A stretch of DNA of 37,060 nt from positions 1-37,060 of the forward strand of contig JAEUJQ010000086.1 in the NCBI GenBank assembly GCA_016793095.1, written 5' to 3'. Positions 8,491-16,692 of this stretch are shown here, piece by piece. The position numbers and the translations under genes are program-made. This DNA comes from Myxococcaceae bacterium (lineage in GTDB: Bacteria > Myxococcota > Myxococcia > Myxococcales > Myxococcaceae). The notes under the pieces were generated by a model. The model searched no databases and was not told the DNA's origin. It saw only the letters and a list, made by a program, of their open reading frames with translations. Numbering within the stretch: the stretch's first letter is position 1; each line of letters begins with the position of its first letter.

Positions 8491-10520
8491 CGGGCACCCC
8501 CACACCGAGTCGCCTCGAACTGCTCGATGCGGCCATCGAAGTCCGCCAGCACCAGGCGGTCGTCCGAGACGTAGGCGCGCGCCACCACCTCGAGGCTCGT
8601 GGGCAGGGGCGCCCAGGCTCCCTCCTGGAAGAGCCAGGCTTCGCCGCCGGTCACCGCCACCGGGGCGTCGCACCACACGACGAGCTGATCGACGCCGTCG
8701 AGGCCCGCGGGCGTGAGGGGTACCAGCGAGGGCAGCGCCACCAGCTGGCCATTCGAGAGGCCCGCCACGAACGTCTCGCCGAGCCGCGTCGCGGAGACCG
8801 CCTGCAGGTCGCCGAGCGCGACGGGCACGCTCGTCACCAGCGAGGCCGAGCGCACCCTGAGCGCGAAGAGCCTCCCGTTGGCGACCGCGTAGCCTTCGGC
8901 GATGCCCCCGTCAGTCGCGGGCGCGAGGGTGGCTGAGGTGAGCTCGAAGCCCGGGGCCGGGCGCTCGCGCGGCGCGAGCACGCCGGGGTCGAGCCCGTCA
9001 CGCTGGCCGGTGAACACGGAGTCCCCGAGGAAGGCGATGATCGACTGGCCCCTGTCGAAGGACCAGGCGCCGGCGACCGTCCGCCAGGGCCCGAACTCAC
9101 TCGGGTAGAAGGCGAGCCGGTCCTCCTCGGCGTCGAAGACAACGCCGTTCGTGTAGAGCTGCAGCTCGTCTGCGCCGGTCACCGGCGCCGCCAGCGTGAA
9201 GTCGCCGCCCTGATCGACGGCGGAGAGGGCCATGCCGAACCCGGGCCGGTGCAGGTAGGTGAGGCCACCAGACGTCGCGAAGAGGTACCGCGCGCCCGCG
9301 CGCCGGAGCTCGAAGAGGCGGTCTGGCTCGCGCTCGAGGAGCAGTTCGAGCGCGGTCGCCACCGTGGCGCCGAGGCGCAAGGCCCCCTCTTCCCGCCAGG
9401 CCAGGTGGACGCCAGCCGCCGTCGTGTCCACCCGCCAGGGGGCCGCTTCGACCGTTCGGCCGGGCGAGATGGCCTGGGTGCCGGCGCTGTCGCAGAGGCG
9501 CTCGACGACGCCGTCGGGTCGCAGCGCGAAGTCCACGAGCACGCCGTTCGACGGGCACGCTTCCGTCCGATCGACAGGGCGTGGGGTGGCGCCGCACAGC
9601 TCATAGACGCCGATGCTCGCGCCGGCATCCTCGGCGTACTCGACCAGCACTGAGGGCCGCTGGCCGGGGCCGAGCGCGGCGCGCAGGCGTCGTGCAGGAG
9701 GCGCCGTGGACATCGCCGGCGTTCCGCCGTCGCCGAGGACGAGCACGACCGCCCCCGACGAGAGCGTGGCGACCGCCTCGAGGCCCGCCGTGCACTCCGT
9801 TCGCAGCGCGACGCCGGCGACGTCGATGACCGGGCCGAGGTTCACCGGGCCGAACCCCGCGCGGCTCAGGCTCTGGCCGTCCGCGAGGAGCAGGGCCGGG
9901 TCACCGACGGGACCCACCCCCACGCGGAGCAATCCGCCGCCAGGCAGGCAGGCAGGTGCGCCGCCATCGGTCGGCCACCCGCAGCGCTCCGGCCGCGTGT
10001 TCGAGATCGAAAAGAGCGTCGAGCCGGCCGCCAGTGAGGTGTCGGACGGGGGGCGTCGGGTGTGGCCACTCCGAACGAGCTCGACGCCGATGCCGTCGTC
10101 GAAGCGCGAGAAGTCGAGCGTCACCGAGACCTGCTCCACCAGGCGCGACGTGTCCTTCGGCACGAGGAACAGCCGGGTGAGGGAGGTTCCCGGCCGCGGG
10201 CCGAAGGTGAAGGGCGAGGCGACTGCGCGCTCCAGCGCCAGCTGGGGTGAGAGGGTGGTGCGGGTCGAGTCCAGCGTCGCCAACCTCACCACGGGCGCCG
10301 GCTGACAGAGCTGTGTGACGGCGCACGCCCACCCCCGGGCGCACTGCTCATCGCTGCGACACGCGAGCGCCCGGCCCTCGTCGGGTGGGCGGCAGACGCC
10401 GTCTCCGGCGCAGTACCAGCCTCCGCGGCAGTCGGCCGGACCGTCACAGCGCCAGAAGCGGCCTGCCTCGAAGTCGATGCAGCCGATGGCCAGCGGGAGC
10501 AGGAGCCACAGTCGTCGCAT
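8487..10520 (-). CDS. large lipoprotein with Cys-rich head and beta-propeller body
   Basis: A 677-residue exported protein. The ATG at 10520 gives MRRLWLLLPLAIGC, a signal peptide with lipobox Cys14; a GTG three codons earlier is possible but weaker. Residues 14-75 contain two copies of a C-x5-C-x2-GW-x-C-x5-C module (WRCDGPADCRGGWYCAGDGVC, then CRSDEQCARGWACAVTQLC), often seen at the N terminus of myxobacterial lipoproteins. The remainder is about 600 residues of repeated short beta strands with Gly-Asp turns and no cofactor motif, consistent with a propeller facing the cell surface. Translation is coupled to the gene at 7702-8490 by a 4-bp overlap. It follows the gene at 10593-11858 by 72 bp. 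Function is unknown; surface binding or adhesion is inferred only. Confidence 0.82.
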   Translation of the reverse strand: MRRLWLLLPLAIGCIDFEAGRFWRCDGPADCRGGWYCAGDGVCRPPDEGRALACRSDEQCARGWACAVTQLCQPAPVVRLATLDSTRTTLSPQLALERAVASPFTFGPRPGTSLTRLFLVPKDTSRLVEQVSVTLDFSRFDDGIGVELVRSGHTRRPPSDTSLAAGSTLFSISNTRPERCGWPTDGGAPACLPGGGLLRVGVGPVGDPALLLADGQSLSRAGFGPVNLGPVIDVAGVALRTECTAGLEAVATLSSGAVVLVLGDGGTPAMSTAPPARRLRAALGPGQRPSVLVEYAEDAGASIGVYELCGATPRPVDRTEACPSNGVLVDFALRPDGVVERLCDSAGTQAISPGRTVEAAPWRVDTTAAGVHLAWREEGALRLGATVATALELLLEREPDRLFELRRAGARYLFATSGGLTYLHRPGFGMALSAVDQGGDFTLAAPVTGADELQLYTNGVVFDAEEDRLAFYPSEFGPWRTVAGAWSFDRGQSIIAFLGDSVFTGQRDGLDPGVLAPRERPAPGFELTSATLAPATDGGIAEGYAVANGRLFALRVRSASLVTSVPVALGDLQAVSATRLGETFVAGLSNGQLVALPSLVPLTPAGLDGVDQLVVWCDAPVAVTGGEAWLFQEGAWAPLPTSLEVVARAYVSDDRLVLADFDGRIEQFEATRCGGAR

Positions 10521-10592
10521 AGCTGTCACTCAACACCGAGGGCCGACGGCGAGGAAGCCGGGAAGCACGGCAGCCTTCGCCGAGCACCCGTG

Positions 10593-11858
10593 TCAGTGTC
10601 GGCCACGACGGACAGTCCACTGAGCCCGTCGTCGTCGGCGGAGCGCGCGCGCGGCAGCGACGACGAACAGGGCGCCGGGCGCGGTGGCTGGGCTCGACGC
10701 GCAGTCCGAGCGAACCCCGAAGTCGCTTCGTCCCGCAGGCAGGCTCGCCTCCGTTCCGGCGTCACCATCGTCGCCCGAGCCCGCATCGCCCGCGCCTCCG
10801 TCGTCGCCCGTCGCACAGACGACGGTTCCCGCGTCGGTGACGAGCCCGCCGTCCAGCCGGTAGCGCCCGGCGAGGTATGCCTCGAGCTCGAGCCGCTGGG
10901 GGGTGCTGAGCGCCTGCCCGTACAGCACCAGCTCGCTGATGCTGCCGGTGAAGAACTCTGCGGGCGTGTACGGCGAACGCGCGCCAATCGCGAGGTCCGA
11001 GCTTCGGCCGTTGTAGTCGATGGGCCCCACCCAGCCGCGCGTGACAGGGTTCGCTCCATCGACCCAGAAGCGCAGCTCGAGGTTGTCGAAGGTGCCGACC
11101 AGCATCGCCGGGCTGCCAGACGGCAGCGGCTGGGTCGCCTGGAGCTTGCCCTCCGCGCCGCCGAGCGCCACCTCCCAGTACGGCGCGCCGGTCGCGGCGA
11201 AGCTCGAGGACAGGTTGTAGCTCACGTAGGGCGACGCCCAGGTGCCGGTCGCGTTGTAGTCCTTCGACAGAACCTTCCCCCATGCGCTCACCCCGACGGG
11301 GACGATGACCGCGGCCGCTGAGAGCTGACCGGGACGCAGGGCGGGCGTGTCGGAGACCGCGAGCCAGTCGGCGGTGCCGTCGACCGACGCGAAGTCCACC
11401 GTCGGCAGTCCGCCCGGGCCGCCCGTCCTCCATCGCGGCCGGCTCGCGGGGGCGGGCTGCCGGCAGTCGTGGCCGAACCCCGACCCGTCAGGCCACGTCT
11501 CGATGCCCCCGTCGGCATTCCCCTGGAGCCGCTCTGCCGAGAGCCAGAGGATCGGCGCACCCAGCGAGAAGAAGGCCCGGGGAAGGGTCAGGCCCGGCGC
11601 CACGTCGATCTGGTGGAACCCCAACGCGAGTCCGACGGGCAGGTCGCAGGCGAGCTCCCCGGCCGAGACGACGGTGAGGTTCGCGCACGGTCGCCCGCCC
11701 ACCTGCACTGTCGACGCCGCCGAGAGTCCACACCCTCGGAGGACGAGGCGCTGGCCGGGGCGGTCCACGCCCTGGCCGGGCATCACCTGCACGCCAGCCG
11801 GAACGGCCGGAGCGGCGACCGCCGTCAGCGCACACCACATGGCGACCAGGCGAGGCAT
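10593..11858 (-). CDS. secreted TIG/lectin-like protein with MYXO-CTERM-like tail
   Basis: A 421-residue protein with a signal peptide (MPRLVAMWCALTAVAAPAVPA). Residues about 22-95 resemble an IPT/TIG Ig-like domain (GQRLVLRGCGLSAAS, VQVGGRPCANLTVVSAGELACDLP). Residues about 100-335 resemble a LamG/concanavalin-like fold (PILWLSAERLQG, NLELRFWVDGA, FTGSISELVLYGQALSTPQRLELEAYL). An Asp/Gly-rich spacer leads to a C-terminal tail with C386, a short hydrophobic stretch (GALFVVAAARAL) and five consecutive arginines. This is the layout of the MYXO-CTERM surface-sorting signal, although only one Cys is present and 8 extra residues follow the RRRRRAQ stretch. It is the first gene of the leftward operon and is divergent from the gene at 11925, with 66 bp between. 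Confidence 0.85.
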   Translation of the reverse strand: MPRLVAMWCALTAVAAPAVPAGVQVMPGQGVDRPGQRLVLRGCGLSAASTVQVGGRPCANLTVVSAGELACDLPVGLALGFHQIDVAPGLTLPRAFFSLGAPILWLSAERLQGNADGGIETWPDGSGFGHDCRQPAPASRPRWRTGGPGGLPTVDFASVDGTADWLAVSDTPALRPGQLSAAAVIVPVGVSAWGKVLSKDYNATGTWASPYVSYNLSSSFAATGAPYWEVALGGAEGKLQATQPLPSGSPAMLVGTFDNLELRFWVDGANPVTRGWVGPIDYNGRSSDLAIGARSPYTPAEFFTGSISELVLYGQALSTPQRLELEAYLAGRYRLDGGLVTDAGTVVCATGDDGGAGDAGSGDDGDAGTEASLPAGRSDFGVRSDCASSPATAPGALFVVAAARALRRRRRAQWTVRRGRH

Positions 11859-11924
11859 GAGGGCACGATGAGGCTATGGAACGTCGCGGCCCAACACCAG
11901 ACCAGGGCCATCGAGGGGCCGCGC

Positions 11925-12494
11925 ATGATCGAACTCGACCACCTCTTCCGCCTCGTCGTCGAGCCCGGCCCGGTGCTGGAGGCGCTGGAGCGGGGCGGCT
12001 TCAGGCTCGACGAGGGCACCCGGCATGTGGGGCAGGGCACGCGCAACCGGCGGGTGAACTTCGCGCGGACGTTCTTCGAGGTGCTGTGGGTCGATGACCT
12101 CGAGGTGGCGCGCGCCAACGAGCTGCGGCTCGATCTTCGCGTCGGCGACGGCGCCCGGTCGATCGGCGTCTGCTGGCGCGGCGACGTGGCGGGCGCGTTC
12201 GGAGACCAGCTGTGGCTTCACCATCCGCCCTACATGCCCACGCTGGCGATCCACCTGCGGCGCGACGAGCCCACCGGGCCGTTGCACTTCGGCTTCCAGC
12301 GCGAGACCCCCGAGGACCGGGAACGCCACTGGCCCGCCAACCGGCAGGGCATGGACCCGCGACTCCTCGAGCACCCGAACGGCGCGCGGGAGATCACCTC
12401 GTGGCGCATCGACGGCGCGACCCTCGTCGTCGCCCTGCATGGGCTGTCGGCGGTCGTCGAGGCCCCCCGCGTGGTGCGCTTCGAGCCGGAGTGA
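11925..12494 (+). CDS. glyoxalase-like (VOC superfamily) protein
   Basis: A 189-residue protein starting at the ATG at 11925, preceded by GAGGGG seven bases upstream; an earlier ATG at 11868 is less well supported. The opening IELDHLFRLVVEPG, with HVGQGTRNRRVNFARTFFEVLWVDD, is the signature of the Glyoxalase_3-like branch of the vicinal-oxygen-chelate superfamily. His5 of the DHLF motif and Glu in FFEVLWV are candidate metal ligands. Members form one or two beta-alpha-beta-beta-beta modules and can act on diverse small molecules; substrate is not predictable here. It reads toward the P-loop protein gene 62 bp downstream and may share its transcript. Confidence 0.8.
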   Translation: MIELDHLFRLVVEPGPVLEALERGGFRLDEGTRHVGQGTRNRRVNFARTFFEVLWVDDLEVARANELRLDLRVGDGARSIGVCWRGDVAGAFGDQLWLHHPPYMPTLAIHLRRDEPTGPLHFGFQRETPEDRERHWPANRQGMDPRLLEHPNGAREITSWRIDGATLVVALHGLSAVVEAPRVVRFEPE

Positions 12495-12556
12495 GCGGCC
12501 GTCACGTCACGAAACGGCGCGCTCGGCCGCCTCGTGTCGGCGGTAGCATCGACCCC

Positions 12557-13891
12557 ATGACGCCATTGCGCTGCATCGTGATGGGAGCGGCTGGCCGTGA
12601 CTTTCACGACGTGCAGACCTTCTTCCGCGCGCACCCCGGCTTCCGGGTCGTCGCCATCACCGCCGCGCAGATCCCCTTCATCGACCAGCGGCGCTTCCCG
12701 CGGGAGCTCGCCGGGCCCGGCTACGACGCCGACATTCCCATCGAGCCCGAGGCCGAGCTGCCGCGGCTCATCCGCGAGCACGGCATCGACTTCGTCTTCC
12801 TCTCGTACAGCGACCTCTCGCACGCCGAGGTGATGCACCGCGCGACGCTCGTGCAGTCGCTCGGGCCGGGCTTCGTGTTGCTGGGGCCGAAGCACACGCA
12901 GCTTCGCTCGTCGAAGGTGGTCGTCGCGGTCGTCGCCTCCCGCACCGGCGCCGGGAAGAGCCCGCTCACCCAGGCGCTCGCGCGGCACCTCGTCTCGCGC
13001 GGCGTGAAGGCCGGCGTGCTGCGGCACCCGATGCCGTACGGCGACCTGCGCCAGCAGGCGGTGCAGCGCTTCGCCACCGAGGCCGACCTCACCCGCCACG
13101 AGTGCACCATCGAGGAGCGCGAGGAATACGAGCCGTACGTCGAGGCGGGCCTGCCCGTCTTCGCCGGCGTCGATTACCGCGCCATCCTCTCCGCAGCCGA
13201 GGTCGGGAGCGACGTCATCCTCTGGGATGGTGGCAACAACGACGTCTCGTTCCTCGAGAGCGATCTGACCCTGTGCGTGGTGGACGCGCTGCGGCCGGGC
13301 CACGAGGTGGGCTCCTGGCCGGGCGAGACGAACCTGCGGCTGGCCGACGTCGTCGTCATCAACAAGGTGTCGGGCGCGACGCCAGGGCAGCTCGAGCTGG
13401 TGCGCCGCAACGTCGCGACGTTCGCGCCACGCGCCGTCGTCCTCGAGTCGGATCTCGCGGTCTCGGTCGAGCCCGAAGGCGTCGTCGCTGGCAAGCGTGT
13501 GCTGGTGGTGGAAGACGGGCCCACCGTCACGCATGGGGGCATGCCGCACGGCGCCGGCTTTGTGGCGGCCCGCGACTTCGGCGCGAAGCACGTGCTCGAC
13601 CCGCGCGCCTTCGCCGTCGGCACCATCGCCAGGGCGTACGAGGCGTACCCGCACCTGGGGCCCGTGTTGCCCGCGCTCGGTTACTCTCCGGCCCAGCGCG
13701 CCGAGCTCGAGGCGACGATTCGCGCGAGCGGCGCCGACCTCGTGCTCGACGCCAGCCCCGCGCGGCTCTCCCGCTTCCTCGCGGTGGAGCTGCCGGTGGC
13801 GCGGGTGCGGTACCGCTTCGTGCAACGCGCCGGTCCGCCCGTGTTCTCCCTCGTGGACGACGCCCTCGCGCGTGGAAAGAAGGCCCCATGA
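12557..13891 (+). CDS. cyclic 2,3-diphosphoglycerate synthetase-like P-loop protein
   Basis: A 444-residue protein starting at the ATG at 12557. The N terminus CIVMGAAGRDFHDVQTFFR begins a Rossmann-like domain (to about 120) with SYSDLSHAEVMHRA and FVLLGPKHTQLRS. A P-loop domain follows: VVAVVASRTGAGKS with Walker A Lys134, an internal ILWDGGNNDVSF block at the position of Walker B, and a nucleotide-specificity-like VVINKVSGA stretch. All these blocks match the family named after cyclic 2,3-diphosphoglycerate synthetase of methanogens, an ATP-using enzyme. In bacteria this family is widespread, but cyclic 2,3-diphosphoglycerate is not a usual solute, so the name may not describe the real reaction. 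Its stop overlaps the ATG of the ornithine aminotransferase gene (ATGA). This suggests the two proteins are made together and may act in one pathway of ornithine or arginine metabolism. Confidence 0.85.
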   Translation: MTPLRCIVMGAAGRDFHDVQTFFRAHPGFRVVAITAAQIPFIDQRRFPRELAGPGYDADIPIEPEAELPRLIREHGIDFVFLSYSDLSHAEVMHRATLVQSLGPGFVLLGPKHTQLRSSKVVVAVVASRTGAGKSPLTQALARHLVSRGVKAGVLRHPMPYGDLRQQAVQRFATEADLTRHECTIEEREEYEPYVEAGLPVFAGVDYRAILSAAEVGSDVILWDGGNNDVSFLESDLTLCVVDALRPGHEVGSWPGETNLRLADVVVINKVSGATPGQLELVRRNVATFAPRAVVLESDLAVSVEPEGVVAGKRVLVVEDGPTVTHGGMPHGAGFVAARDFGAKHVLDPRAFAVGTIARAYEAYPHLGPVLPALGYSPAQRAELEATIRASGADLVLDASPARLSRFLAVELPVARVRYRFVQRAGPPVFSLVDDALARGKKAP

Positions 13892-15102
13892 CGACCCGCT
13901 CCGCCGCCCTCATCGCCGAGGCTGACGCGTACGGCGCGCACAACTACGCGCCGCTCCCCGTGGTGCTCTCGCGGGGGGAAGGCTGCTTCGTGTGGGACGT
14001 CGACGGCACGCGCTACCTCGACGCGCTGTCGGCCTACTCCGCGCTCAACCAGGGGCACCGGCACCCGCGCATCGTCGCCGCCCTCCTCGAGCAGGCGCAG
14101 ACCCTCACGCTCACCTCGCGCGCGTTCCACAACGACCGCATGGGCCCGCTCCTCCACCGCCTCGCCGAGGTGACGGGCTTCCCGGTGGCCCTGCTGATGA
14201 ACACCGGCGTCGAGGCGGTCGAGACGGCCTTCAAGGCCATGCGCCGCTGGGCCTACGAGAAGAAGGGCGTGCCCGATGGGAAGGCCGAGGTCATCGTCGC
14301 CGAGCACAACTTCCACGGGCGCACCATCGCGGCGGTGTCGATGTCGAGCGACCCGGGCTCCTTCGGGCACTACGGGCCGTTCGTGCCCGGCATCGTGAAG
14401 GTGCCCTTCGGCGACGCGGCGGCCGTCGAGCGCGCGCTCACGCCGAACACCGCGGGCGTGCTGGTGGAGCCGATCCAGGGCGAGGCGGGCGTCATCATTC
14501 CTCCCGCTGGCTACCTCTCGCGGCTGCGCGCGCTGTGCAGCGAGCGGAACGTGCTGCTGGCCTTCGACGAGGTGCAGACCGGCCTCGGCCGCACGGGGAA
14601 GTGGTTCGCCTGGCAGCACGAAGACGCGCGGCCGGACCTGCTGTGCCTGGGCAAGGCGCTCTCGGGCGGCGTGTACCCGGTGTCGGCGGTGTGCGGCCCG
14701 CGCGAGGTGATGGAGGTGTTCACGCCCGGCAGCCACGGCTCCACCTATGGCGGCAACCCGCTGGCGGCGGCGGTGGGGCTCGCGGCGCTCGCGGTGCTCG
14801 AAGAGGAGAAGCTGGTGGAGCGCTCGGCCACGCTCGGCGCACTCGCGCTCGGCCGGCTGAGAGAGAAGCTCGCCAGCGTGCCGTTGGTGAAGGAGGTGCG
14901 CGGCCGCGGGCTCATGCTGGCCGTCGAGCTGACGAAGCCGCTCGCGCACGAGGCGGCGGTGCGGCTCGCGCGGGACGAGCGGGTGCTGTGCAAGGACACC
15001 CACGGCGTGACGCTGCGGTTCCTGCCGCCGCTGGTGACGCCCGAGGCCGTGCTGCTCGACGGCATCGACGCCCTGGTTCGGGTCGTTCGTGGGCTCGCGT
15101 GA
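13888..15102 (+). CDS. rocD: ornithine aminotransferase (ornithine--oxo-acid transaminase)
   Basis: A 404-residue class III PLP enzyme, close to full family length. It converts ornithine and 2-oxoglutarate to glutamate-5-semialdehyde and glutamate in the cytoplasm. Family signatures: YGAHNYAPLPVVL at the N terminus, LSAYSALNQGHRHP, LLMNTGVEAVETAFKAMRRW, NFHGRTIAAVSMS, LVEPIQGEAGVI, AFDEVQTGLGRTG with D227 for the PLP ring nitrogen, and LCLGKALSGG with Schiff-base K256. These distinguish it from acetylornithine and GABA aminotransferases with good confidence. The start ATG lies inside the stop of the upstream P-loop gene, so translation is coupled. A GC stem-loop at 15112-15126 follows the stop codon. 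Confidence 0.92.
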   Translation: MTTRSAALIAEADAYGAHNYAPLPVVLSRGEGCFVWDVDGTRYLDALSAYSALNQGHRHPRIVAALLEQAQTLTLTSRAFHNDRMGPLLHRLAEVTGFPVALLMNTGVEAVETAFKAMRRWAYEKKGVPDGKAEVIVAEHNFHGRTIAAVSMSSDPGSFGHYGPFVPGIVKVPFGDAAAVERALTPNTAGVLVEPIQGEAGVIIPPAGYLSRLRALCSERNVLLAFDEVQTGLGRTGKWFAWQHEDARPDLLCLGKALSGGVYPVSAVCGPREVMEVFTPGSHGSTYGGNPLAAAVGLAALAVLEEEKLVERSATLGALALGRLREKLASVPLVKEVRGRGLMLAVELTKPLAHEAAVRLARDERVLCKDTHGVTLRFLPPLVTPEAVLLDGIDALVRVVRGLA

Positions 15103-15111
15103 CGTGATGGT

Positions 15112-15126
15112 GAGCCCCGAGGGCTC
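15112..15126 (+). terminator. stem-loop after the ornithine aminotransferase gene
   Basis: GAGCCC (15112-15117), a CGA loop and GGGCTC (15121-15126) form a 6-bp all-GC-rich stem nine bases past the stop codon of the gene at 13888-15102. There is no U run. It probably ends the plus-strand operon. Confidence 0.4.
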
Positions 15127-15130
15127 TCAC

Positions 15131-15320
15131 AGTCAGCCCACGCGCACGAGGAGAAGGTCGCGCTTGAGGCTCGTTCGACCTGGCTGATGGCGACTCCCCT
15201 GAGCGTGCAGAGGCCCACCAGGAAGGCTGCTCCCTCCAGGCGCATCATCGACACGCGTCGGCTCCCGAGACGACGCGCCTGCTCGCGGCGTCCCCGCCAC
15301 TCGAGGCCCCGACTGCTCAC
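15131..15320 (-). pseudogene. decayed remnant related to the 3' end of the propeller gene at 16693-17802
   Basis: On the minus strand, one frame reads FLVGLCTLRG and another reads SLKRDLLLVRVG. These match, in the same order, FPVGLCTPQG and EKRDRLFLVRVP at the end of the protein encoded at 16693-17802. The DNA agrees too: a block with GCGTGCAGAGGCCCACC is shared, as is GGTCGCGCTT near the stop. The two halves are in different frames, so at least one frameshift has occurred, and no start or upstream body remains. I read this as a fragment of a former second copy, about 190 bp long, left between the ornithine aminotransferase and MBL-fold genes. Confidence 0.65.
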
Positions 15321-15328
15321 ACTGGCCT

Positions 15329-16081
15329 TCAGTGGAACGTCGTGAGCGCGCTGCCACCTGCCAGCCAGCCAGAGTGGGAGAAGGCGAGCTGGGCGACGGT
15401 CTGCATCGGGGCGCGCGTCGCCAGTCCCATCAGCGAGGCCCGGCAGCGCCCGACATCGTCACTGAAGACCCACGGCGCAGGGCGAATGGCGCCGTCACTC
15501 TGACCCGCCGCTGAGTCACCGAGGAACAGCACTCCGCGCGCAAGGAAGGCGGCGCTCCCTTCTGTGTGACCGGGGATGTTCCACGCAGTCACGCCGACCG
15601 ACCCGAACGACACGGTCGCGCCGTCGGTGAGCGCGGAGGTCACCTTCACTGCTGCCGAGGCGTCGATGCCGGCGAGCCTCGGGAGTGGCCCGTTCGCGGC
15701 CTTCGTGCCCTCGACGAGCCCACGATCTCCTTCGAACGCGAAGACGGCCGCCGAGGGGAACTGCCGGCACCCTCCGAGGTGATCGCGGTGGCCGTGCGTC
15801 AGGAAGATGGCCTTCACCGACGCGATCTCGAGGCCCCTGTCCTTCAGGGCGGCGAGGAGCGACTTCGCCTCGGGGTCGTTCCCGCAGTCGATGAGCGCCA
15901 CGCCGTCGTCGAGGTCGATGAGGAAGGCGTTCACGTAGCCGTCTCGCACCAGCTGAACGCCCGGCGCCACCGGACCGTCAGTCGCGGGCTGCAGACCGAC
16001 GAACGCCGAGCCCACCAGGCCGCCCGCCACGCCGACCAGGAGCACCACCACCGCAAGCATCGTCAACAGGATGCGCTTCAT
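15329..16081 (-). CDS. MBL-fold metallo-hydrolase with N-terminal membrane anchor
   Basis: A 250-residue protein starting at the ATG at 16081. Residues 1-29 form one hydrophobic segment that is either an uncleaved anchor or a signal peptide. The metallo-beta-lactamase fold follows, with a complete set of zinc ligands: H96, H98, D100 and H101 in THGHRDHLGG, H172 in PGHTEGS, D189 in LGDSAAG and H236 near the C terminus. Such proteins hydrolyse thioesters, lactones, phosphodiesters or beta-lactams; the short length and GHTEGS motif are general and do not fix a substrate. The active site would face the periplasm if the N terminus is inserted in the usual orientation. It is isolated on the minus strand next to a small hypothetical gene. 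Confidence 0.88.
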   Translation of the reverse strand: MKRILLTMLAVVVLLVGVAGGLVGSAFVGLQPATDGPVAPGVQLVRDGYVNAFLIDLDDGVALIDCGNDPEAKSLLAALKDRGLEIASVKAIFLTHGHRDHLGGCRQFPSAAVFAFEGDRGLVEGTKAANGPLPRLAGIDASAAVKVTSALTDGATVSFGSVGVTAWNIPGHTEGSAAFLARGVLFLGDSAAGQSDGAIRPAPWVFSDDVGRCRASLMGLATRAPMQTVAQLAFSHSGWLAGGSALTTFH

Positions 16082-16174
16082 GGCTCGTCGATCTGACACA
16101 TCGACGAACGTGGTGCAGCGTCGCGTCGATCGACCCACTGCAGGGTGGCTCCCAACAGCTCCGCGACGGCGAGG

Positions 16175-16486
16175 TCACGCCCGCGGCCTTCGCGCGCCCC
16201 TCGAGGGTCTTGACGGCCGGGGCCGGAGGACCAGCGGGAGCGTTCTCACTGCTGCGGCGGCCACCCGCTTGTCGGGACTCCGGGTCAAGGCGACGAGCGC
16301 CGCGTAGTGCTCGTCGAGCCTGGCCCGCAAGGCGCGCCGTCGGGTGGCGCCGAGAGCGGAGTAGTAGATCCGCTTGATGACCTTCACCGCGGCGGCGAGC
16401 CGCTTCACGTCGGTGACGGCGGGGGCAGCGATGAGCGCATCGGCGGTGCGCTGGGTCGACGTCGGTGGTCGAGGTGCCTTCGGCAT
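16175..16486 (-). CDS. small hypothetical helical protein
   Basis: A protein of 103 residues if translation starts at the ATG at 16486; an ATG seven codons earlier (16507) is possible. Neither has a clear Shine-Dalgarno. The central part (TDVKRLAAAVKVIKRIYYSA and then ALRARLDEHYAALVALTR) is helical and basic, followed by KRVAAAAVRTLPLVL, which looks like part of a HEAT-type helix pair. The C terminus is Arg/Pro-rich and may reflect drift of the stop. Third-position GC is high through the central part, which favours real coding. I do not recognise a family. Confidence 0.5.
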   Translation of the reverse strand: MPKAPRPPTSTQRTADALIAAPAVTDVKRLAAAVKVIKRIYYSALGATRRRALRARLDEHYAALVALTRSPDKRVAAAAVRTLPLVLRPRPSRPSRGARRPRA

Positions 16487-16692
16487 CGTGAGGAGGCAAT
16501 GGTACATCGGGTCCGCGTCAGCGCGGCGCCTCTGTTGAGACGCCGCCTCTCAGCTTCCGAGCGGGCCACGGAGCAGATGCAGCGCACGACCTGCGCCTGC
16601 AGTCTCGGTCGCCAGGTGAGGCCGAGCCACCCGACCGACAGCGTCGAGGCTCTGGGGTTCGCGTCATTCCCGCCACGCTGAGCCCCGTCGCC

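Noticed and set aside
12230..15003. Long open frames antisense to the P-loop and ornithine aminotransferase genes.
   Set aside because: They are His/Arg/Glu-rich mirror frames expected in very GC-rich coding DNA; the plus strand encodes clear families.
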